A stretch of 10,949 bases of DNA from Sulfurimonas sp. (GCA_027063215.1 JAMOSE010000109.1:1-10949), one strand, 5' to 3'. Positions 1-7,745 are shown, counted from the stretch's first letter. The notes: generated by a model not told the origin, from the letters alone. A program made the numbers and translations.

Positions 1-67
1 CTTGTACTTTGATATGATGTAGTTTTTATTGAAAAATGTATAAATCATTCATTTAAGGCGTTCTTTT

Positions 68-1957
68 TTAAAATAAGTACTCTAAATTTAGCCAAAATTT
101 TTGTTCAATCAACGGGTAGGTTTCAGGGGTGTTTCTATATGCCTGTTTGAGTCCTGTATTGAGAATGTTTTCTCCTCTTAAACCAACAGAAAAATCCTTT
201 GTTCCATGATACTTCAGAGCTGCAGTCCAATCATAAGATGCTTTAAGATGTTTTTGTGTCATGGCGTCTGTGTAAGCACTTTTATAAACAAGCTCATTAT
301 AGACATCAAATTTTTGATAAGTGTTAAAGAGTCGTGCATTGATACCCCATTTTGGAGATAAGAGTTTGTCTGTGTAGTTGTAAGTATCATAAAAAGTAAT
401 ATCAAATTTGTTGTTGTGATTAAAATTGTGTAAAAAAGTCATCTCAGGAGTGATATATTTTGCCGTATAACCATTACGGTTAAGAAATTCACCGCTATTT
501 GGGTTGTGAATAACAGGATCTTCTAGGGATCGATATGACACTGCAATGGAGAGGCTATTTTGTTTTGAAAAATGATACTTTGCAGAAGCAAGGTATATAT
601 CTGATTCTGGAGAGTGTAGATTTTTTACTGTGGTAGATGCTCGAAACGGATTGTAGTAATCCATAAAAGGAACTATAAAATAGGTGTGTGTATAGAGAAG
701 TTGTGTATCCCATTTGTCATTTTTGTAATTGATCCCTGCTTTATAAGAAAGCTGATTGTCACTCTTTATCTCTTTTCTATAATGGAGCAGGTTTTCTTTT
801 ATGGAAGCTACAAATTTTATATTGTCATTAAAGAGATAGATATCCTCTGCATACAAGGAGCTGTAATGTAGTGCATTTTCAATAACAGCATTGTTGAATT
901 TTGTAAATTCAAACTTTTTGTATTTATAAAAAGCACCAATTGTAAGCTTATTGTTTTTGTTTTGAAATACTTTATCAACCGTAACAGAGTAAATGTTATC
1001 ATCATTATGTGGATCAAAATGAGTTACGGGAGGAGCACCTATTATAAATATACCGTTATCATCTCTACTGTTATGTGCGTATGTTATGTGATCAAGTGAG
1101 AGTTGTACTCTAAAGTACTGTGGCAATTTTTGTGTTATATGGAGATATTTTTGTGATCTTTTTACATTGGCATCTTGCGGTGTTGCTCGCATGCCATGAC
1201 CCGCAAAAATATCTTCTGTACTCTCTTTCGCTCCAAGTTCTATTGTTGTCTCTTTATATGCTATGTTTGCATACAGGTTGTATGTGTGTGCGTCTGATGA
1301 GTAGTGATAGTTCTGGTTGTTGAACTCTTTATGGTATTTTTTATTATCAATGTTGTCAATATGTCCATATGCAAAGTAGCTAAGATTATCATTTACTTTT
1401 TGTGCATTATAAAAACTTGCATGAGAAGAGCCACGGTTGTCAAGCATCAAGCGGACTTTGCTTCCTATCTCTCTGTTGGCATTTTTAGTATAGAGTTTTA
1501 TAACTATTGGAGCACTCTCACTGCCAAAAGCAATGGAAGATGTCCCTTTGTAAATTTCAATATGGTCAATATAATCAAGAGCAACATCACTCCAAAGCAG
1601 ATAGGAGCTACCGTTAAATGATGAAGACATATCGTGGTCATTGATTAAAATTCTAACGCTTGTTACAAACATCGGCATATTAGAAGCCGGGGCGATTGAG
1701 AGGATGTTTCCTTTTCTGTAGAGATTCATTCCCGGAATTGTTTTTAAAACATCTTTGAGTGTTCGTGCCTGCATTTTTTCAAGCATCTCTCTTGTATAGA
1801 GATAAAGCAGACCAGATGTGTCTTTTTTCGTCTGTTTGGAAAGAGCTGACTCCTCTTTATATTCCTGTAAAAGAGCATCCATACTTACTTCTTGTTCTTG
1901 GGCAAGAAGCATAGAAGCTTTCAGTGATAATAATAAAATAAAAGTTACTTTTTTCAC
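68..1957 (-). CDS. TonB-dependent outer-membrane receptor, substrate unknown
   Basis: An outer-membrane receptor that would take up a scarce ligand using energy from TonB-ExbBD. The N-terminus has a signal peptide (about residues 1-19, cleavage after LLA; it carries an unusual Lys at 13 in the hydrophobic stretch). A plug domain spans about 50-157, including EMLEKMQARTLKDVLKTIPG (58-76) and the plug end IDHIEIYKGTSSIAFGS (130-146), equivalent to the usual IERIEVLRGPxSxLYGS. The remainder is aromatic-rich beta-barrel, with a C-terminal segment containing GLRGENILN and a terminal Phe, typical of BamA-assembled barrels. At 629 residues it is slightly short for the family. The start is GTG at 1955-1957 with AAGG about 10 nt upstream. 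It lies 83 nt behind the histidine kinase on the same strand and may have its own promoter. The neighbourhood suggests a phosphorus-containing ligand, but nothing in the sequence identifies it; iron or cobalamin chelates remain possible. Confidence 0.88.
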   Translation of the reverse strand: MKKVTFILLLSLKASMLLAQEQEVSMDALLQEYKEESALSKQTKKDTSGLLYLYTREMLEKMQARTLKDVLKTIPGMNLYRKGNILSIAPASNMPMFVTSVRILINDHDMSSSFNGSSYLLWSDVALDYIDHIEIYKGTSSIAFGSESAPIVIKLYTKNANREIGSKVRLMLDNRGSSHASFYNAQKVNDNLSYFAYGHIDNIDNKKYHKEFNNQNYHYSSDAHTYNLYANIAYKETTIELGAKESTEDIFAGHGMRATPQDANVKRSQKYLHITQKLPQYFRVQLSLDHITYAHNSRDDNGIFIIGAPPVTHFDPHNDDNIYSVTVDKVFQNKNNKLTIGAFYKYKKFEFTKFNNAVIENALHYSSLYAEDIYLFNDNIKFVASIKENLLHYRKEIKSDNQLSYKAGINYKNDKWDTQLLYTHTYFIVPFMDYYNPFRASTTVKNLHSPESDIYLASAKYHFSKQNSLSIAVSYRSLEDPVIHNPNSGEFLNRNGYTAKYITPEMTFLHNFNHNNKFDITFYDTYNYTDKLLSPKWGINARLFNTYQKFDVYNELVYKSAYTDAMTQKHLKASYDWTAALKYHGTKDFSVGLRGENILNTGLKQAYRNTPETYPLIEQKFWLNLEYLF

Positions 1958-1989
1958 TTTGGAGATACCTTGATTTTATAATTACAAGC

Positions 1990-1995
1990 ATTATA
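1990..1995 (-). promoter_or_regulatory. Possible -10 element of the TonB receptor gene
   Basis: A perfect TATAAT on the minus strand lies 32 nt before the GTG start, in a very AT-rich 83-nt gap after the kinase gene. There is no clear TTGACA-type -35, which is common in Campylobacterota sigma70 promoters. A lone TTGTAAT follows it, but without the 11-bp partner, so I do not call a Pho box here. In such AT-rich DNA a TATAAT can arise by chance. Confidence 0.35.
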
Positions 1996-2040
1996 GCTTT
2001 TTAAAATTTATTTTTTATAAAATTAGATCTTTTTGGATAG

Positions 2041-3444
2041 CTATTTATTTGTTAATGACGGAGTTGCAAATATTACACTAAAGGTTGATCCTTCATTTTG
2101 TTTGCTTTTTACAATAAGTTTGAAATTGTGCAATTTTAGAATGTTGTTTACTAAGAAAAGTCCAAGCCCAAGGGAGTTGTTCCATCTGTTTGTATGGGCA
2201 CGGTAAAACTTTTGAGTAATATTTTCTAAATCTTTTTTAGATATACCTATTCCTGTATCGACAACTTCAAAACTCTCCTCATTGATCTTGATATGGACTT
2301 CATCTTCTGAGTATTTATAGGCATTTTCTATAAGATTTGATACTACGATACTAAAGAGTGTTTCATCTGCTTCTATAACAAGATTTTTTTCTCCGCTTAT
2401 TAGCGTCTCACGATCATGATAGTTTATTTTAATGTTTTCAACACATTCATTGATAAGTTCATAAAGATTTATTTTCTGTTTTTTCAGCTTTTGTTGTTGG
2501 CTGTCAAGTTTTATAGAAAGACGGAGGGTATCGATAAGATTACTGAGTTTTAGTCCGTTTTTATGGATCTTTTGTAGAAATTTTTTGCGAATATTGGGAT
2601 TTATCTCTTCATCATCAAGCAGTGTCTGTGCATAGCCGTTGACTACTGCTATAGGGTTTTTAAATTCATGGCTAATGGCTGAGATAATGTCATCTTTTTG
2701 CTGGTTTGCCTCTTGTAGCCTTTGGGTGTATTTTGATTTTTGTTTCTCTTTTTTAACGATGATCTGCGAGACTTTTGTCAAGAGTTTTGTGATGTAGTTA
2801 AACTCTTCTGAGTAGTCTGATGCTATATAGGTAGATTTTTTCTTTTTTGTCAGTGATTTTAAAAAGTCAACTATTTTGTTTGTTTCATACTCTATCTCTT
2901 TGTTTATTTTGTAGCTTGCTGTAAGGATTGCTATAAAAAAGATAATTATGGCAGCAAGTATTTTTATTCCAAGAGTGAAAATTTCATTTTGTATGCCTTT
3001 AATTTCCTCTGCAAGACGGATATAAATAATTTTATTATTGATAGTGAATTTTTTTACAACATAGAGCAGGTCTTCATTGAGTGTTTTTGAGTGTCGAATC
3101 TTATACCCAACGCCATTTTTTCGTGCCTGTACAATTTCATCACGATATTTATGATTATCCATCATGCTCTTATTTTTGTGTGATTCTGCTAGAATATTTC
3201 CTTTTTCATCAACAATAGTAAGACGAAGATGAAGTCTGTTTTTTACTTCTTGGGCAAATTTGTCTAAATTTGTATGTTGATTTATTGAAAGAGAGAGAAG
3301 TTCTATGTCTTGAGAAAGATCTTTTTTTGTTGTATCTATATAAAATTCATAGGTCCAATAGTAAACAATAGCGCCTATTATCAAAAAGAGAGAAAGAAAA
3401 AGAGTTAAAAATTTTCTAAGAACGATCTGATGAAACTTTAACAC
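2041..3444 (-). CDS. phoR: PhoR-type membrane sensor histidine kinase
   Basis: The likely phosphate-status sensor kinase. TM1 is at about residues 10-30 and TM2 at about 158-178. They enclose a periplasmic domain of about 125 residues whose RLTIVDEKGNILAES (74-88), MMDNHKYRDEI and SKTLNEDLLYV segments resemble the extracytoplasmic PAS-like domain of Bacillus-type PhoR. A cytoplasmic linker and coiled coil (about 190-250) lead to the H-box ISHEFKNPI with phospho-acceptor His259. The ATPase domain has an N-box (NLIENAYKYS, 370-379), G1 (DTGIGI, 396-401), an F-box-like FYRAHTN and G2 (LGLGLF, 425-430), so it looks catalytically intact. Start is GTG at 3442-3444 with AGAGGGG 7 nt upstream. It lies 36 nt behind phoU in the same direction, so is probably an operon member. 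No response regulator is encoded next to it. The role in phosphate sensing rests on context plus the sensor domain; the symbol is by analogy. Confidence 0.85.
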   Translation of the reverse strand: MLKFHQIVLRKFLTLFLSLFLIIGAIVYYWTYEFYIDTTKKDLSQDIELLSLSINQHTNLDKFAQEVKNRLHLRLTIVDEKGNILAESHKNKSMMDNHKYRDEIVQARKNGVGYKIRHSKTLNEDLLYVVKKFTINNKIIYIRLAEEIKGIQNEIFTLGIKILAAIIIFFIAILTASYKINKEIEYETNKIVDFLKSLTKKKKSTYIASDYSEEFNYITKLLTKVSQIIVKKEKQKSKYTQRLQEANQQKDDIISAISHEFKNPIAVVNGYAQTLLDDEEINPNIRKKFLQKIHKNGLKLSNLIDTLRLSIKLDSQQQKLKKQKINLYELINECVENIKINYHDRETLISGEKNLVIEADETLFSIVVSNLIENAYKYSEDEVHIKINEESFEVVDTGIGISKKDLENITQKFYRAHTNRWNNSLGLGLFLVNNILKLHNFKLIVKSKQNEGSTFSVIFATPSLTNK

Positions 3445-3448
3445 TTAG

Positions 3449-3460
3449 CATCCCCTCTTT
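3449..3460 (-). promoter_or_regulatory. Ribosome binding site supporting the GTG start of the kinase
   Basis: The minus strand reads AGAGGGG, then ATGCTAA, then GTG. The purine-rich motif is 7 nt from the GTG. The ATG inside the spacer is out of frame and opens only a short reading frame, so GTG is the chosen kinase start. Confidence 0.55.
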
Positions 3461-3480
3461 TTTCTCTATATTTTAGCAAA

Positions 3481-4140
3481 TTAGTTGTGAAAGTTTCCAC
3501 CTATTTTGATGTAAACTAGAAGATTTGCTACTGCAATTGCACGAGAAGCTATCTTTTCACTTTTTCTAAGAGCACGGAGCATTTTATGGTACCTTTTAAA
3601 AGAGTTCGCGTTTTCAGCTTGCTCAACAAGATTTCTTTCTATCATTGCATAGAGATCATCGGCTTTGTTCTCTTCTATAAGAACTTCTTCATACATCTCT
3701 TGAAGTTCATCTGTATCATCAATGTTAATCATCCCTATAGTTGTCTTGATGGCATTCACAGTTGAAGTTTGCATAGGCAAAGCATATTCATTAATCGTTT
3801 GTACATCAAGGTCATTACATACATCCGTAAAACCACGAATAAAACTTCGTGTGTTTGAACAGGCACGAGAAAGCTCATTTGTGATCTTAAGATATGCTAC
3901 TACTTGGCGAAGATCTCTTGCTTCTGGAGTATAAAGAGCTAAAATCTTGATGATGGCATTGTCAATTTCATCCGTTTTGGAACTAATATTTTTGATGTAG
4001 TTTCTTGCTTCATTAAACTTTTGTGTATCACAATCTTTAAGCGCTTCAAGTATAAGTTCATTTGCTTTTACAAGTCCCTCTCCGATCTTTGTTATCTTTG
4101 TTTTTACATCATTTAAATTTGTTTGAAAAGTTGCCAACAT
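3481..4140 (-). CDS. phoU: PhoU, phosphate-transport regulatory protein
   Basis: Cytoplasmic negative regulator that links the Pst transporter to the sensor kinase. The 219 residues form two similar three-helix halves, as in the family (about 220-240 aa). The best hallmark is LYTPEARDLRQVVAYLKITN (69-88), matching the usual L.P.ARDLR.IVA.LKI.N pattern; a second-half counterpart is SFKRYHKMLRALRKSEKIA (180-198). In the second half E157 and D161 (ENKAD) fit the E(D)xxxD motif. The equivalent positions T56/D60 and S91/S95 in the first half, and E195/S199 in the second, depart from the canonical acidic pairs. The ATG is 1 nt past the pstB stop, with AGGGAG inside the pstB coding end, so the two genes are almost certainly translated from one message. 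Confidence 0.95.
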   Translation of the reverse strand: MLATFQTNLNDVKTKITKIGEGLVKANELILEALKDCDTQKFNEARNYIKNISSKTDEIDNAIIKILALYTPEARDLRQVVAYLKITNELSRACSNTRSFIRGFTDVCNDLDVQTINEYALPMQTSTVNAIKTTIGMINIDDTDELQEMYEEVLIEENKADDLYAMIERNLVEQAENANSFKRYHKMLRALRKSEKIASRAIAVANLLVYIKIGGNFHN

Positions 4141-4141
4141 G

Positions 4142-4924
4142 TTATCCGAATCTCCCTGTAATATAATCTTCTGTTTGTTTCTCTTTTGGATTTAAAAAGA
4201 TATTTTCTGTTTTGTCATACTCTATTAAATCTCCAAGATACATAAATGCTGTATAGTCACTGATACGTGAAGCCTGCTGCATATTGTGTGTAACGATGGC
4301 GATACTTACATCTTTTTTCAGCTCAACGATCAGCTCTTCGATAGCTCCTGTAGAGATAGGATCAAGTGCTGAGGTTGGCTCATCAAAAAGAAGCACTTCT
4401 GGTTTGACCGCAACCGCACGAGCAATACAGAGACGTTGTTGCTGTCCGCCTGAGAGCCCCATTGCTGATTTATCAAGTCTATCATGTACCTCTTTCCAAA
4501 GAGCTGAGCCTTTAAGGGCATTTTCAACTCTGTCTTTTAGTTCACTTTTGTTTTTGATCCCTGCAATTTTAAGTCCATAGGCAACATTGTCAAAAATACT
4601 CATAGGAAAAGGTGTCGGTTTTTGAAAAATCATTCCGACTTTTTGACGGAGTTCTATAAATTCATTCTCTTTTTTAATCTCTAAGATATTTTGATATTTG
4701 CCTGTATCTAAATCAAGTAGTTCGATTTTACCGTCATATTTGTTCCCCGGATAGAGATCGTGAATACGGTTCATGGAACGAAGCAGGGTAGATTTACCAC
4801 AGCCACTCGGTCCAATAAGGGCTGTTATCTTGTTTTTCTTGATCGGCAGTGTAATACTTTTGAGTGATGGATGATCGACACCTGGGTATGTAAAAGAGAA
4901 TTTTTTTATGTTCATTACTGGCAT
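4142..4924 (-). CDS. pstB: PstB, phosphate ABC transporter ATPase
   Basis: Cytoplasmic ATPase that powers phosphate import through PstCA. Numbered from the MPVMN start, it has Walker A GPSGCGKST (38-46), the Q-loop at Q101 in IFQKPTPFPMSIFDNVAYG (99-117, the PstB hallmark), signature LSGGQQQR (157-164), Walker B VLLFDEP (177-183), D-loop SALD and switch His213 in THNMQQASR. The length of 260 is normal for PstB, and all catalytic residues are present. The open frame extends upstream to an ATG at 5047, but that would add 41 hydrophobic, non-homologous residues overlapping pstA. The ATG at 4922-4924 has AAGGAA 6-7 nt upstream and lies 10 nt after the pstA stop, so I take it as the start. Confidence 0.97.
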   Translation of the reverse strand: MPVMNIKKFSFTYPGVDHPSLKSITLPIKKNKITALIGPSGCGKSTLLRSMNRIHDLYPGNKYDGKIELLDLDTGKYQNILEIKKENEFIELRQKVGMIFQKPTPFPMSIFDNVAYGLKIAGIKNKSELKDRVENALKGSALWKEVHDRLDKSAMGLSGGQQQRLCIARAVAVKPEVLLFDEPTSALDPISTGAIEELIVELKKDVSIAIVTHNMQQASRISDYTAFMYLGDLIEYDKTENIFLNPKEKQTEDYITGRFG

Positions 4925-4930
4925 ATCTAT

Positions 4931-4936
4931 TTCCTT
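4931..4936 (-). promoter_or_regulatory. Ribosome binding site that fixes the pstB start
   Basis: AAGGAA on the minus strand, its first bases being the end of the pstA TAA stop, ends 6 nt before the ATG at 4924. It supports the 260-residue PstB rather than the longer reading frame, and suggests coupling with pstA termination. Confidence 0.6.
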
Positions 4937-5738
4937 ATTTTTTATTTCTTGTGATAAATCGACCTGTAAGGTTGATGATAAGTACGATAACGGTAAGTAT
5001 AAATGAAGCTGCCCAAGCCAGATCACGACTAGACTCTTCAGGCTCATTTGCTAGATCATAGATACTGACTGTAAGCGATGGAAAACTCTCATTGAGATTG
5101 AGACTAAAGTAATTGCTTGTTTCAGAAGTAAAGAGTAGTGGTGCAGTCTCCCCGATAATGCGGGCAAAAGCGAGTAAAATACCTGTCATTATTCCTACTT
5201 TTGCAGCTTTTATAACGATATCGATGATGACCTTGTATTTTGAAGCACCAAGGGCAATGCCTGCCTCACGTAACTCACGCGGAACAAGAGAAAGCATAGA
5301 GTCTGTTGTATTGATAACAACAGGGATCATCATAATCGCCAGTGCAATAGCTCCAGCCCAGCCACTTGTTCCGCCTGTTGGTACAACAATGATAGCATAG
5401 ACAAAAGCACCGATTACGATAGATGGTGCAGACATCATAATATCTGAGAGATCACGAATCAGTGAAGCATATTTGCCTTGTCCATATTCTTGAATATAGA
5501 TCCCTGCTGTCATTCCAAGGGGGATCCCAATAAGTGAAGCCAGTGCCGCTAAAATTAACTGTCCAATGATGAGGTTACGTAAACCGCCTTCAATAAGGTC
5601 GTTTAAAAAGAGTGAAAAGTGAAAAGAGCTGAGTCCTTTCATAAAAAGTGTAATAAGTATCCACGCCAAAAAGGCAAGACCGATACCCGCTGATAAAATA
5701 GAGAGTCCCAAAAAGATCTTGTTTATAAGCAGTCTCAT
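4935..5738 (-). CDS. pstA: PstA, phosphate ABC transporter permease
   Basis: Inner-membrane permease subunit that pairs with PstC to form the phosphate channel. The 267 residues contain about six hydrophobic segments: roughly 8-33, 55-82, 104-120, 127-145, 178-198 and 243-262. The cytoplasmic EAA loop REAGIALGASKYKVI (157-171), which contacts PstB, is followed by GIMTGILLAFARIIGETAPLL (182-202), very close to the equivalent segment of enterobacterial PstA. The ATG overlaps the pstC stop by one base (TAATG), indicating translational coupling. Length and motifs are normal and no damage is visible. Confidence 0.96.
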   Translation of the reverse strand: MRLLINKIFLGLSILSAGIGLAFLAWILITLFMKGLSSFHFSLFLNDLIEGGLRNLIIGQLILAALASLIGIPLGMTAGIYIQEYGQGKYASLIRDLSDIMMSAPSIVIGAFVYAIIVVPTGGTSGWAGAIALAIMMIPVVINTTDSMLSLVPRELREAGIALGASKYKVIIDIVIKAAKVGIMTGILLAFARIIGETAPLLFTSETSNYFSLNLNESFPSLTVSIYDLANEPEESSRDLAWAASFILTVIVLIINLTGRFITRNKK

Positions 5739-6736
5739 TATTTAGCCTTTTTCAAGAAGTAAAATTTTGCAAGTGAGATCACTGCAAATGAGATGATAAA
5801 GAGGATGAGTGCCAAGTAAAAGAGTGCACTCTCTCCAAGACCGCTAGCCTCTCCAAAGTTGTTCGCCATTGCAACAGGGATGGAGATGGTTGGATCGTTG
5901 ATAGCCTTTGGCAATACAAAGATAGAACCGATAAGAAAGGCAACAGCCATTGTCTCACCAAGCGCACGCCCAAGAGCTAGAATGATAGATCCGATAATTC
6001 CTACTTTTGAGTATGGAAAGATGATATCTTTTATGACTTCAAACTTTGTAGCTCCCAGTGCATAGGCAGACTCTTTTAAAACAGCCGGTGTTGTGTTCAT
6101 ACTATCTCGGGTGATGGCTGCCATAAAAGGAAGGATCATAACACCCAACACAAGTCCTGCAGTAAGAAGTGAAACTTGATAACCGCCTACAATACCGGCT
6201 ACTATTGGAGCGAAATAGTACAGACCCCACATTCCAAAGATAATACTTGGAATTGCAGCAAGAAGTTCAATGGCAATCCCTACAATATTTGAGATATTTT
6301 TTGGTGCGATCTCAGCTAAAAAGACTGCAATTCCCATAGCAATTGGCAGTGCAAATACAAGAGCTATAAGTGTAGAGAGAAGTGTTCCAACAATCGGCAC
6401 AAGACCGCCATATATAGTTTTTGTAACACTTTCATCTTCATCATCGAGAAGCATCTCATCTTCATCTGCAATCTCATCATCCTCATCTGCAATCATAACA
6501 TCATCTTCATCTGTGATAGCGTCATCATCTGAGTTGAGTGCTTCTGCCCTGTTTGCTGTATCTTGAGCTGTTGGCACAACTACTTCTTTATTCCACTCAG
6601 GGTTTGTGATAAATCCAAGACCAAACTCATCAATAGCAGGCTTTGCTGCAGAGTAGAGTGTTAAAAAGATACCGACAAGCAGAACAAAAACAAGTGTTGC
6701 ACTGGCAAGAGAGAGTTTTTGAAAGATCTTTTCCAT
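5738..6736 (-). CDS. pstC: PstC, phosphate ABC transporter permease with an acidic periplasmic insertion
   Basis: Inner-membrane permease partner of PstA. TM1 is at about residues 10-32; five further segments lie between about 112 and 325. The EAA loop KESAYALGATKFEVI (221-235) and LGRALGETMAVAF (255-267) are standard PstC features. The oddity is residues 70-102 in the loop between TM1 and TM2, periplasmic by the expected topology. There 21 of 33 residues are Asp or Glu with no Lys or Arg, arranged as I(T/A)DEDD-like repeats. The rest of the protein looks ordinary, and the total of 332 residues is somewhat above the roughly 320 of the E. coli protein. The ATG is 4 nt after the pstS stop; AAGGAA lies about 12 nt upstream, a slightly long spacing. 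Confidence 0.95.
   Translation of the reverse strand: MEKIFQKLSLASATLVFVLLVGIFLTLYSAAKPAIDEFGLGFITNPEWNKEVVVPTAQDTANRAEALNSDDDAITDEDDVMIADEDDEIADEDEMLLDDEDESVTKTIYGGLVPIVGTLLSTLIALVFALPIAMGIAVFLAEIAPKNISNIVGIAIELLAAIPSIIFGMWGLYYFAPIVAGIVGGYQVSLLTAGLVLGVMILPFMAAITRDSMNTTPAVLKESAYALGATKFEVIKDIIFPYSKVGIIGSIILALGRALGETMAVAFLIGSIFVLPKAINDPTISIPVAMANNFGEASGLGESALFYLALILFIISFAVISLAKFYFLKKAK
6431..6529 (-). repeat. Imperfect 21-24 bp tandem repeats coding the acidic PstC loop
   Basis: Within pstC the plus strand repeats CATC(T/C)TCATCTGCAATC at 6457-6473 and 6478-6494, with a diverged copy starting at 6502, giving offsets of 21 and 24 nt (7 and 8 codons). In protein terms these give ITDEDDVM, IADEDDE, IADEDEM and a shorter LLDDEDE. 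All offsets keep frame, so copy-number change would alter loop length without breaking the gene. Confidence 0.7.
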
Positions 6737-6740
6737 GAAA

Positions 6741-7745
6741 TTATCTTATTCCTTTTGTTTCCCAATATTTTCTAACTTTTGCAGTGAGAGAGTCTGGCAA
6801 TGGAACAAAACCAAGGCTTTTTGCAATATCCTGACCGTTTTTATAGGCCCAGTCAAAAAATGCTGTTACTTTTTTATCTTTTTCTTTGTGCTCTTTTGGA
6901 AGAAGAATAAATGTTGCAGCTACCATCGGGTATGAATCAACTCCTTTAGGATCTGCAATGACAGCATAAAAATCTTTCTTTGGATTGAGTGCTGCTTTTG
7001 CTGCTGCTGCTTGGAAGTTTTTGAGTTCAGGTTTGATGTAGTTACCTGCACGATTTTGCAGTGTAGCCATAGCAATATTGTTGTTTTTTGCATCTGCATA
7101 GTCAATGTAACCAACAGAGTATGGAGTCTGTTTTAAAAGTGCTGCAACACCTGAGTTTGTTTTTCCGCCTATATGGTGATCTCCTGGCCAGCTAAGTGAT
7201 TTTTTTGCACCATATGTTTTTCTCCATTTTTTAGAGACTTTGGAGAGATAGTATGTAAAGTTATATGTTGTTCCTGAACCATCTGCACGGTGAATAAATG
7301 TCAGTTTTTTATGCGGCAGTTTTACGCCTTGGTTTGCTTTTGCAATTACTTTGTCATCCCAGTATTTTGCACTGCCGTTTGCAATAGCAACAACCGCTGC
7401 ACGTGAGAGTTTTAAACCTTTTATACCTGCAAGATTGTAGCCCATTGTAATGGCACCTACAACACCAGGAAATTGGTAGAGACCATTTTTCTTTAACACT
7501 TTTGGACTTAAAGGTTTATCAGTTCCAGCAAAATCAACTGCACGAGCTTTCGCATCTTTGATCCCTTTTGAAGAACCTTTTTTGATATAGTCAATTTTAA
7601 TGCCTGTTTCTTTGTTGTATGCTTTGATCCATTTTTGATATACACTGTATGGAAATGAAGCACCACTCCCTTTTATAACATCATTGGCACTAAGACCTGC
7701 TACCAATAGTGAAGAAGCTAGAGCAATTTTAATCACTTTTGTCAT
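6741..7745 (-). CDS. pstS: PstS, periplasmic phosphate-binding protein
   Basis: High-affinity phosphate-binding protein that delivers phosphate to PstCAB. The signal peptide is about residues 1-20 (cleavage after GLSA, mature start NDVIKG). Phosphate-contact segments of the family are present: GSGASFPY (27-34), the SSKGI loop, DFAGTDKPLS, and RADGSGTTY, which carries the Arg, Asp and Ser/Gly ligands; YPMVAATFILL follows later. There is no lipobox Cys, so it is a soluble periplasmic protein. The mature part is strikingly basic, by hand count about 54 Lys/Arg against 23 Asp/Glu. The length of 334 is normal. The ATG has AAAGG about 8 nt upstream, and a Pho-box promoter lies immediately before it. 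It is the first pst gene, 80 nt behind the Porin_5-type gene on the same strand, with no obvious terminator between. Confidence 0.97.
   Translation of the reverse strand: MTKVIKIALASSLLVAGLSANDVIKGSGASFPYSVYQKWIKAYNKETGIKIDYIKKGSSKGIKDAKARAVDFAGTDKPLSPKVLKKNGLYQFPGVVGAITMGYNLAGIKGLKLSRAAVVAIANGSAKYWDDKVIAKANQGVKLPHKKLTFIHRADGSGTTYNFTYYLSKVSKKWRKTYGAKKSLSWPGDHHIGGKTNSGVAALLKQTPYSVGYIDYADAKNNNIAMATLQNRAGNYIKPELKNFQAAAAKAALNPKKDFYAVIADPKGVDSYPMVAATFILLPKEHKEKDKKVTAFFDWAYKNGQDIAKSLGFVPLPDSLTAKVRKYWETKGIR

Noticed and set aside
1..67. Possible gene in the left margin
   Set aside because: Frames on both strands are closed quickly by stops, and no start with a ribosome site, hairpin or repeat was found. 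I see nothing to annotate.
1958..2040. Pho box before the TonB receptor
   Set aside because: Only one TTGTAAT is present, with no partner at 11 bp and no -10 hexamer 10 bp downstream, so it does not meet the architecture shared by the three called sites.
4925..5047. N-terminal extension of PstB to an ATG at 5047 (301 residues)
   Set aside because: The added 41 residues overlap the end of pstA, lack PstB homology and have no better ribosome site. The ATG at 4924 gives a normal 260-residue PstB with AAGGAA in place.
6270..6566. Plus-strand Ser-rich reading frame opposite pstC
   Set aside because: It is the antisense image of the GAT/GAA codon repeats of the acidic PstC loop. It has no ribosome site or promoter of its own, and pstC is clearly the coding strand.
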